Assembly (NCBI GenBank): GCA_002336815.1
Contig: DDEU01000032.1
Span: 1-19,406 of the forward strand
Direction of reading: 5' to 3'
Length of the DNA stretch: 19,406 nt
Origin: Chitinophagaceae bacterium UBA1946
GTDB lineage: Bacteria > Bacteroidota > Bacteroidia > Chitinophagales > Chitinophagaceae
The notes below the pieces were generated by a model. The model saw only the letters and a program-made list of their open reading frames with translations, had not been told where the DNA came from and ran no database searches. Position 1 is the stretch's first letter, and every line of letters begins with the position of its first letter. A program made the position numbers and the translations under genes. Of the stretch, positions 7,484 to 13,744 are shown piece by piece.

Positions 7484-8752
7484 TTATGGATAATAATCAC
7501 TTTGAAGGAATTGACCGGGATTTACAGATGCCATCAATTCCCAGGCATTGCTTTTGCCAGCTGTACAACCGAGCGCATGTTCTTTAAACACTGCATAGTC
7601 CTTGCTTTCAGGCATCTCCCGTTCGGTCATAAAAAAATCAGTTCCATACATGATGCGGCCACCAATAGCGGTAACGGCAACATCTTTCAGTACAGTATGA
7701 TGTGTATCAACATCTGCAACTGCATAGGAGATATCTGTATAAACATTGCTATACTGCAGCATCAGATTTTTGACCTGGCTGTACCAGTTCTCCTGTTTCA
7801 TACCAAAGAGTTTTTTTGATGGCGCCTTATCACCTTCTTTGATATGATCTGAGCCGCCATAATGTGCCAGGCATATTTTCAAGGGCCTGTCGAGTTTCGA
7901 AAAATAACTGATCATGCTTTCGTAGCTGGCCGGTTCTAAAAAATAAGAACAGGTATTTTTATTACTGGCCGTATCAAGCTGGTTGAATAATTTTTTCCAA
8001 AAACCGCCACTCTGCTGGTAAGCAGGAGGCGGAAGCGCAGGGAAATTATCGGCATACTTACGGTTGGTATAAGCATCAACTGCATTCAGGTTGCTTTTGA
8101 CATAAGCAGTTTCATTGGTAAAAATGCCGCCAAGGTAATTGCAATGACTTAACACGGGTACGCCATGTGCTGCAGCCCATTCAAAGGTCTCCTTCAATTT
8201 TTCATCAAACACATAAAAGCCGCAACTCGGGTATATCTTTAACCCAACAAAGGGATTTACAGAACGTTGCTCATTGATGTATAGTTTGGTATCAAAATAC
8301 CCAGCCACAGTATCTTTCAACTCTTTTCCAGTGAGCTTCCAGCGTGGGTCTACGCCTAAAAACACCAGCAGGTTATCAGGATACTGTTGTTTTACCCTGA
8401 GTATCTCTTCCAGTTGCCCTTCATAACCGGACTCAGATTCTTCCACACCGCATTTTTCCATGTATTGTGTAAGTGCTACAAACTTCATAGAAGGGTCGTC
8501 GTATGAAGCCATCAATTTTTTAAAAACATCCATTTGCCCGCTGCTTTTCCCGATCTCTAAAAAACTGGCATAACGGCGGCCCCAGTTGCCGGGTAATTTT
8601 TTAAGAAGGGTCCTTACGAACCAGGAACCTGCATCCGTATTTGTAATGGTATCTACTGCACGGGCGGCAAACTTTGGCAGATAAAGGCTTAAAAAATTCC
8701 GTGGCGCATTGCGCATGGTGAATAAATGTGCATGTATATTGTAGAACTGCAT
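7484..8752 (-). CDS. Metal-dependent amidohydrolase (amidohydrolase_2-like TIM barrel)
   Basis: 422 residues from an ATG. The N-terminus FYNIHAHLF gives the HxH metal pair (His7, His9) of the amidohydrolase superfamily. Further expected ligands are visible in order: Lys172 in GLKIYP (position of a possible carboxylated Lys), His203 in PVLSHCN, His297 in CLAHYGG and Asp372 in MYGTDFF. The layout fits the PF04909-type/TatD-like hydrolases or decarboxylases; substrate cannot be told. An insertion at about 210-290 lies between the third and fourth metal motifs. There is no signal peptide, so it should be cytoplasmic. It starts 6 nt after the stop of the membrane-protein gene, which indicates translational coupling within the cassette, and precedes the protease-hydrolase fusion. 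Confidence 0.85.
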   Translation of the reverse strand: MQFYNIHAHLFTMRNAPRNFLSLYLPKFAARAVDTITNTDAGSWFVRTLLKKLPGNWGRRYASFLEIGKSSGQMDVFKKLMASYDDPSMKFVALTQYMEKCGVEESESGYEGQLEEILRVKQQYPDNLLVFLGVDPRWKLTGKELKDTVAGYFDTKLYINEQRSVNPFVGLKIYPSCGFYVFDEKLKETFEWAAAHGVPVLSHCNYLGGIFTNETAYVKSNLNAVDAYTNRKYADNFPALPPPAYQQSGGFWKKLFNQLDTASNKNTCSYFLEPASYESMISYFSKLDRPLKICLAHYGGSDHIKEGDKAPSKKLFGMKQENWYSQVKNLMLQYSNVYTDISYAVADVDTHHTVLKDVAVTAIGGRIMYGTDFFMTEREMPESKDYAVFKEHALGCTAGKSNAWELMASVNPGQFLQSDYYP

Positions 8753-8758
8753 GAAATG

Positions 8759-9811
8759 TTATTTAGATCTTGAATAGATTTTTCTCAACACATCAAACCA
8801 AAAAGGGGCACCAAAACTTGCGGTAAATCCGGTGATGACAATGCCCAGCAATTTCCAGAACCAGAAGATAAAGCCATCCGTTTCTTTTTTTTGACCCCAC
8901 TCCTGCAGGATGCTGTGATCAGTTCCAACAGGAAGCGCCAACGATTTCTGCAGGTTTTTCATTTCTTTTAAAAAGCTGTCTGCCGGTTGTGTTAGTTTGA
9001 TACTTTCTGCATATTTTTTAACGCTCATGGTTACAGAATCACGTTGCTTTTCATCCACTACAATCACTTTCATTGTATCTGCCCTGGCGGCCAATGCTTC
9101 CAGTGATGCCTGGTTCTTTTGATAATAATCGATCATGGCTGTTGCCGCCACGGGGTTGTCGCGGTAAAAGGAAAACACGTTGATGGAGTCAAGATTGATG
9201 ATGCAGCTTATCACTGCAGCTATTAAGAACAGGCGCTTTCTTGTCTTCTTTTTGTACCAGAGGGTCATCCTGCCGGTAAAATCACTGAACCAGTCTTCCA
9301 CATTTTGTAAGAGATGGTTGTACACGGCTGCCTCATCAGGCTTACCGTTAAGGCTACCCGCTTTTGCCTCTGCCGACGAGAGGCAATTGCGGAGTAATAA
9401 AGTAACATCACTTGGATGAAGTACTGCCAGCGCCATCTTTAAATTATGAAGCACCGGGTTGCTATACCCTGACTGAAAATTAGCGCCCGCCTTCATCTTT
9501 ACTGCATGTATCTCACCTGCGGTGAGAACAATGCTCTCTGCAAAACGCCGTGGCGAGATGTCGTTGGTGGGCTTGGCAGGATCACGGGTGAGCAGGCTCA
9601 CCGGGCCGTTCATGTACAATAGCGAAGCCCAGTTAAAACCATTGGGAAGATCCTTTAACTGCTTTGAAAGATACATTTTCATGAACCTTCCTCTTTCGGC
9701 CAGCACCTGTACAATGGCCTCATGCACAAAACTGCAAAGAATGGCAAACAATGCCCAGGTAACAATAACAGCAACGGCTGTACTAAAAAATGGGAAAGAT
9801 GAAAAATTCAT
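8759..9811 (-). CDS. Three-TM membrane protein with conserved WYKK and GAPFWFD motifs
   Basis: 350 residues from an ATG. Membrane segments are seen at about 9-32 (STAVAVIVTWALFAILCSF), 193-212 (RLFLIAAVISCIINLDSI) and 314-336 (FIFWFWKLLGIVITGFTASF). Between TM1 and TM2 is a 160-residue soluble part; between TM2 and TM3 lies a Lys/Glu-rich, probably helical region of about 100 residues. WFSDFTGRMTLWYKKKT just before TM2 and SFGAPFWFDVL at the end match, from memory, a widespread family of uncharacterised bacterial membrane proteins that share WFD-x-x-M-x-R-x-x-x-WYKR and GAPFWFDLL motifs. No function is known to me. In the cassette it would be the membrane anchor or pore-type component. It starts 39 nt after the NlpC-like gene and ends 6 nt before the amidohydrolase. 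Confidence 0.83.
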   Translation of the reverse strand: MNFSSFPFFSTAVAVIVTWALFAILCSFVHEAIVQVLAERGRFMKMYLSKQLKDLPNGFNWASLLYMNGPVSLLTRDPAKPTNDISPRRFAESIVLTAGEIHAVKMKAGANFQSGYSNPVLHNLKMALAVLHPSDVTLLLRNCLSSAEAKAGSLNGKPDEAAVYNHLLQNVEDWFSDFTGRMTLWYKKKTRKRLFLIAAVISCIINLDSINVFSFYRDNPVAATAMIDYYQKNQASLEALAARADTMKVIVVDEKQRDSVTMSVKKYAESIKLTQPADSFLKEMKNLQKSLALPVGTDHSILQEWGQKKETDGFIFWFWKLLGIVITGFTASFGAPFWFDVLRKIYSRSK

Positions 9812-9850
9812 GGAAATATTTTATGTATACAAAAAAGAGCAGGTGGATTG

Positions 9851-10552
9851 TTACAATACTATACCAAGCCTGGCTGCTGTGGTACTGCCCACTTCGCCAT
9901 CCACCAGTATGCCTTCGTGTTTTTGAAAGGAGATCACTGCATTGGCGGTATCTCTCCCATATATGTCATCAATGCCCTGCGGATCAAAACCCTTGCTCAG
10001 CAATGCTCTTTGTATCTCGCCCACTTTGGGTGAAATGGTTAACGGCTTGGTAACCCTGAAAACATTTACTGCCGGCGGTGCCTTTGGACTGATCTTTCCC
10101 TGTTGATAATCTACACCGGGAATCAATATGCCGGTATCCCAGCGTCTTCCATCTAATTTGCCATTGATCACCCCATCAATATGACTGTGCGCTTCCACGG
10201 TGCCACCTTTGCCGTCGGAGATCACGATATGGCCAATTGCTTTTTTAATGCCGAAGCGCAATAACAAAGCACCGGGAGTAGCCCGGGCTTCTGCCAGCGA
10301 AACGGGTATACCCAGTTTCTCAACATCCCTTTTAAAAAAACCAGTGAAAGCATCGGCAGTGGCAGGGTTGCCGCTATTACTATTGCAACCGTATAATTTA
10401 CCCGTGGTTTGAAATATTACCCAGGATACAAATTCAGCGCAATCCCAGGGGCCTTTAAAATCCTGGTTGTCTTTGGGCGCCAGTGCACCCAGCACATATT
10501 TTTGTCCAACACGGGTTTTGCCCAGTGTAATGAATTGTTGACCTGTTGCCAT
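9851..10552 (-). CDS. NlpC/P60-like cysteine peptidase with C-terminal peptidoglycan-binding domain
   Basis: 233 residues from the ATG at 10550-10552 (MATGQQF). The frame extends 45 codons further upstream to 10687, but that extension is Cys/Gln/Pro-rich, unlike the domain, and not a convincing signal peptide. Residues about 5-145 are NlpC/P60-like: Cys38 in GPWDCAEFVSWV, a DUF-like insertion, a PGALLLRF segment, His108 in IGHIVISDG, and His122 or His124 as third residue. Residues about 172-233 are a PG_binding_1 domain (IQRALLSKGFDPQGIDDIYG, NAVISFQKHEG, LVDGEVGSTTAARLG). Such enzymes cut amide bonds in cell-wall peptides. The absence of an export signal is odd for a wall enzyme. It is the first gene of the leftward cassette, with a long untranslated or promoter region (10553-10908) upstream. 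Confidence 0.85.
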   Translation of the reverse strand: MATGQQFITLGKTRVGQKYVLGALAPKDNQDFKGPWDCAEFVSWVIFQTTGKLYGCNSNSGNPATADAFTGFFKRDVEKLGIPVSLAEARATPGALLLRFGIKKAIGHIVISDGKGGTVEAHSHIDGVINGKLDGRRWDTGILIPGVDYQQGKISPKAPPAVNVFRVTKPLTISPKVGEIQRALLSKGFDPQGIDDIYGRDTANAVISFQKHEGILVDGEVGSTTAARLGIVL

Positions 10553-10908
10553 TATACTTAGATGTTGTTGACGGTTGAGAATACCGCAGCGGTGCTGCCT
10601 GCAGCCCGTTTTCGGAGGGAACGGTGTTACCTGTTCATCAGGGGCCGATTGCTGCATAAAAATGAAAATAAAAAAACACTTTGTCAAGAGTTAAAACACC
10701 ATTTCTTTCCTGTGATTTAACGGTACAGCCGTTTCGGTTATCGCCCTGGCGGAAAAATCAGGATGAAGCTATTTGCAATGCCGACCCGGCTATTAATAAT
10801 ATCAACAAAATTTTCAACTTCAACCCGTCGATACAAAAAGCTACCCTGCAATTGATATTTATTTAACAGCAGCAGTAACTTTACCAAAATATAAAGCGGG
10901 CAACTATC
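10553..10908. other. Divergent intergenic region of 356 nt
   Basis: The region lies between the leftward cassette and the rightward lipoprotein genes, so it should contain promoters for both. I see two small inverted repeats: GCAGC/GCTGC at 10586-10598 and AACGG/CCGTT at 10719-10733. A rightward promoter candidate lies near 10852-10883. I see no convincing gene; the short open frames here lack recognisable content. Confidence 0.65.
10852..10883 (+). promoter_or_regulatory. Candidate promoter for the first lipoprotein gene
   Basis: TTG at 10852-10854, a 21-bp spacer and TAACTTTA at 10876-10883 match the Bacteroidota TTG/TAnnTTTG pattern with one mismatch. It lies about 25 nt before the ATG at 10909. 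Confidence 0.33.
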
Positions 10909-11502
10909 ATGAAAACAGGTTCATTAAAATCAAGTTTTATAACAATCATACTGGCTGCGGCATGCTTACTGGCCTGCAGCTATCAGCCCAACGGCGCTGC
11001 AAAAGCATGGAACCCATACCAGGCATTGAACGTACTGATTTTTGAATCTTCACAAAAACAAAGGGATTCGATCTTTATCAACCAGGTAGCGGAATATCGT
11101 AATGGCAACAGTGATGTTGTCAGCGTAAATGCTGAATTGGTAAAACGGAGTGCTCCTGCACAACAACATACAGAAGGTCCTTTACTTACTTTGACAAGCA
11201 CTGAGAGTGGGCCCGTGCTGATGAGTATTTCGCTGCATACAGGTTCGGCTGTTTTCGGCCCTTTTGATGCCAAAAGAATTGGCTGGCTTGATTCTTTACC
11301 AAAAGAAAACGCTGTGGTAAACGATATTGAATATAAAGATGTGTTGATACTGCAACCCGACAGCAATGCCGCAGGATACCAGCAGGCATCCGCCACAAAC
11401 AGCTTTGTAAAAAAAATATGGTGGAGTAAAACCAAGGGGCTGATTCAATACGAGATGAAAGACAGTATTACCTGGAAACTGGTAAAGAAATATATGTTGT
11501 AA
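10909..11502 (+). CDS. Small lipoprotein, function unknown
   Basis: 197 residues from an ATG. The N-terminus (basic, then ITIILAAACLLAC) is a lipoprotein signal with the lipobox LLAC and the modified Cys at 23. Ser follows the Cys; export to the inner face of the outer membrane or to the surface cannot be decided. The mature part is about 175 residues and mostly beta-like, with no family I recognise. Notable parts are a basic LVKRSAP segment and a C-terminal IWWSKTKGLIQYEMKDSITWKLVKK that looks like a beta-hairpin, as in proteins that end with a comparison of a colour or unit-like scalar. It is followed by a second lipoprotein gene 99 nt downstream, with a stable hairpin between them. Confidence 0.75.
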   Translation: MKTGSLKSSFITIILAAACLLACSYQPNGAAKAWNPYQALNVLIFESSQKQRDSIFINQVAEYRNGNSDVVSVNAELVKRSAPAQQHTEGPLLTLTSTESGPVLMSISLHTGSAVFGPFDAKRIGWLDSLPKENAVVNDIEYKDVLILQPDSNAAGYQQASATNSFVKKIWWSKTKGLIQYEMKDSITWKLVKKYML

Positions 11503-11546
11503 ATAATTTTGAACATTCGCTTCCTGGTATAGTTATCACAATAAAA

Positions 11547-11580
11547 GACTGCATGCCATGCGCAATGCAGTCAGCATTTT
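11547..11580 (+). terminator. Hairpin between the two lipoprotein genes, possible terminator
   Basis: GACTGCAT (11547-11554) pairs perfectly with ATGCAGTC (11565-11572) around a 10-base loop. A short T-run (11577-11580) follows after AGCA. The tail is weak, so it may be a leaky terminator or an mRNA-stability hairpin. Confidence 0.5.
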
Positions 11581-11601
11581 AAACCTATCAACCTTTTGAA
11601 A

Positions 11602-12114
11602 ATGAAATTCAATAATGCTCTTCCCGTTACCACGCTCTTATTGATTTTGGTAATGTTTGTGCTGACCAATGGATGCTCACATCGCTTACAAAATGGAATT
11701 TATAAAGGTACCGGATCCATCACGGTTTCGCCGGACAGTCAGTACTGGCCGGGTATTTTTAAGAACTGGATCTCCATAAACGATTCCATTAACCCACGAT
11801 GGTATCACGAGGTAAGTATTACTCTGAAAGATGGCAAAGCTATCCTCACCAAAAAACCATTTTACATAAAGGACGGAACCAGGAAATATTCTGATTCTAC
11901 CGGAGGATTTTATTATTATAAAGCTGATGCAGATTATGATAAAAAAGACAAAACTACTATGCTCTTCTTCCGGTTAGACAGTTGTCAATTTTGCCCCAAA
12001 CTTCTTACCGCAACACCTCTGTACATATATGAAAGTTATGAAACCAGGCAACAGGGTAAGAACCTTGTAGTAGATACCGACTCTGAAAAAGGCCTCTTGT
12101 TCACCAGGCAGTAG
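11602..12114 (+). CDS. Small lipoprotein, function unknown
   Basis: 170 residues from the ATG at 11602; a TTG two codons earlier (11596) is a possible alternative. The signal is hydrophobic (TTLLLILVMFVLTNGC) with lipobox LTNGC and Cys at 25. The mature region begins with a GIYKGTGSITV motif, contains a Tyr-rich GGFYYYKADADYDKKDK stretch, a CQFC pair and a C-terminal LLFTRQ. The pattern of short beta strands suggests a small barrel or lipocalin-like fold, but no family is recognised. It does not resemble the preceding lipoprotein in sequence. It may be transcribed with that gene if the intervening hairpin is leaky. Confidence 0.75.
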   Translation: MKFNNALPVTTLLLILVMFVLTNGCSHRLQNGIYKGTGSITVSPDSQYWPGIFKNWISINDSINPRWYHEVSITLKDGKAILTKKPFYIKDGTRKYSDSTGGFYYYKADADYDKKDKTTMLFFRLDSCQFCPKLLTATPLYIYESYETRQQGKNLVVDTDSEKGLLFTRQ

Positions 12115-12243
12115 TCGCCATAAGCCAATTTCAATGACACCGGAACCAGTATATTTTGCATTTTATTAGCAGAAAAAAATCTCGTGCAGTTTATAAATAC
12201 TGATTAACCCCTTACATTGCAACACACTTAAAAAACTTGAAAC

Positions 12244-13515
12244 ATGAAACGCAACAGTTCTACATTTTCTGCCCTAAAAAACATGCTGGTGCTTTGCCTG
12301 CTGCTGGTAAGCACAGGCGGTTTGTATGCCCAGGACAAAGGAATGGAGTTTGAACATGGCAGCACCTGGAAAGCGATCCTTTCCAAAGCAAAGAAGGAGA
12401 AGAAATTTATTTTTGTTGATTGCTTTACCACCTGGTGCGGCCCCTGCAAATACATGAGTTCAAAAGTTTTTCCGCAGGAAGAAGTGGGCGCTTTTTACAA
12501 TAAAAATTTCATCAATACCAAATTCCAGCTGGACACAACGGCCAAAGACAATGAAGCGGTAAAAGCGCAGTACGCAGATGCTGCCTACATCATGAAAACC
12601 TACAAGATCAAGGCCTATCCTACCTACCTGTTCTTTAACCCGGATGGCGAACTGGTGCACCAGGCCTTGGGCAGCAGTGAAGCCGCTGCATTTATTTCAA
12701 AAGGGAAAAATGCGCTTGACCCGGAGCAACAATATTTTACCCAGGTAAAAAGATACGATGCCGGTGAACGTGATCCTGCATTTTTAAAAAGACTGGCCGT
12801 TGGCGCCAGGGACGCCTTTGATGAAGCGGGTGCTGCGAAATATGCAGGCGACTTTTTGGCCAGCAAGCCGAATATGGACGACAAAGACAATATTCGTTTT
12901 GTATTTGAAACTACTTCCAGTGCAGATGATGCAGGCTTTGCGATGATGCTGAACGAACCTGCTAAATTTGAAGCGGTGGTTGGCAAAAACGATTTCCACA
13001 ATTCGCTTTCCGGGATAATCAGCAATGCCGAGTTCAAAGCAAATGCAGAGTTTTTTAGTAAATGGAATGATCAGCAATGGGATGAATATGCCGGCAAACT
13101 AAAAAAACAATACCCCGATTATGCTGACGAGATCATTACCAGCTTTAAAACAAATAGTTTCAGGGCTAAAAAAGACTGGGGATCATATGCCGGCGTGGTC
13201 GACATTTATGCTCATTCAAAATCAATGAATATTTCACAACTGAATGATCACGCCTGGACTATTTTCACCCAATGCAATGACCGTGAAATATTACAAAAAG
13301 CGCTGCAATGGAGCAAACTTACTTTTGAGAATGAGAAGATAAAAGAACCCGGTTTCATAGATACTTACGCCAATATCCTGTACAAGCTTGGGCAAAAAGA
13401 AGAAGCCCTTACCTGGGAGAAAAAAGCACAGCAACTGGCCATTGAACAAGGCAATCCAAAAGACTGGGGCCAGGATGTGATCGACAAGATCGATAAAGGC
13501 GTGCCTACCTGGTAG
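12244..13515 (+). CDS. Exported thioredoxin-fold protein with helical C-terminal region
   Basis: 423 residues from an ATG. Signal peptide at 1-30 (hydrophobic MLVLCLLLVSTGGLYA, then Q). Residues about 34-150 are a thioredoxin domain with the active site WCGPC (Trp64, Cys65, Cys68) in FTTWCGPCKYM and the cis-Pro126 in KAYPTYLFF, followed by NPDGELVHQALG. This matches the Bacteroidota thioredoxin-like/DUF255-type exported proteins that reduce or isomerise disulfides outside the cytoplasm. Residues about 150-423 are largely helical and Lys/Ala-rich; the end (about 370-410: YANILYKLGQKEEALTWEKK) resembles a TPR helix pair. No partner gene is obvious. A hairpin terminator follows its stop. Confidence 0.88.
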   Translation: MKRNSSTFSALKNMLVLCLLLVSTGGLYAQDKGMEFEHGSTWKAILSKAKKEKKFIFVDCFTTWCGPCKYMSSKVFPQEEVGAFYNKNFINTKFQLDTTAKDNEAVKAQYADAAYIMKTYKIKAYPTYLFFNPDGELVHQALGSSEAAAFISKGKNALDPEQQYFTQVKRYDAGERDPAFLKRLAVGARDAFDEAGAAKYAGDFLASKPNMDDKDNIRFVFETTSSADDAGFAMMLNEPAKFEAVVGKNDFHNSLSGIISNAEFKANAEFFSKWNDQQWDEYAGKLKKQYPDYADEIITSFKTNSFRAKKDWGSYAGVVDIYAHSKSMNISQLNDHAWTIFTQCNDREILQKALQWSKLTFENEKIKEPGFIDTYANILYKLGQKEEALTWEKKAQQLAIEQGNPKDWGQDVIDKIDKGVPTW

Positions 13516-13535
13516 ACAATCTTAATCTACTAACC

Positions 13536-13565
13536 AGCCCTTTTTTCAGTAGTGGAAAAAGGGCT
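13536..13565 (+). terminator. Intrinsic terminator after the thioredoxin-fold gene
   Basis: AGCCCTTTTT (13536-13545) pairs perfectly with AAAAAGGGCT (13556-13565) around a 10-base loop, 20 nt after the stop codon. The distal arm is followed by TGTTGTATTT. The A/T part of the stem can serve as the tract in either direction. Confidence 0.75.
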
Positions 13566-13600
13566 GTTGTATTTAGCCGCCCACTCACCTGTTACAAGCA

Positions 13601-13652
13601 TTGCTCCTTAGTCGGGATAATTCTTTATCTTAGTCCTCTTGCCCAATTGGGC
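13601..13652 (+). promoter_or_regulatory. Candidate promoter with a 12-bp palindrome at the predicted start site
   Basis: TTG at 13601-13603, a 22-bp spacer and TATCTTAG at 13626-13633 match the Bacteroidota promoter pattern with one mismatch. The perfect palindrome GCCCAATTGGGC (13641-13652) begins where transcription would start, a position suited to a repressor site. The predicted leader to the ATG at 13745 is about 100 nt. Confidence 0.4.
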
Positions 13653-13712
13653 ATCTCCTGACCTTTCGAAAAATACAACAATCCTGTACCACTAACTGCC
13701 AACTTAAAATAC

Positions 13713-13744
13713 CGCCTGCTGTAGACAGAAGAGGCGCTTTTTTT
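13713..13744 (+). terminator. Terminator-like hairpin ending at the start codon of the 1007-residue protein gene
   Basis: CGCCT (13713-13717) pairs with AGGCG (13732-13736), and CTGT/ACAG pair inside, with a bulge. C and seven T (13738-13744) follow, and the next bases are the ATG start codon. It looks like an attenuator or the end of a short leader RNA. The stem is interrupted, so strength is uncertain. Confidence 0.45.

Noticed and set aside
7441..7500. Extension of the papain-hydrolase gene to a GTG at 7500
   Set aside because: It would overlap the amidohydrolase stop and add a hydrophobic stretch unlike the following basic region; the ATG at 7440 is simpler.
10553..10687. 45-codon N-terminal extension of the NlpC/P60-like protein
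   Set aside because: The extension has Cys/Gln/Pro-rich content without domain or signal peptide character, and MATGQQF at 10552 starts directly before the conserved domain.
10681..10866. Short rightward open frame of 61 codons in the divergent intergenic region
   Set aside because: No start signal, no domain, no conservation visible; likely chance.
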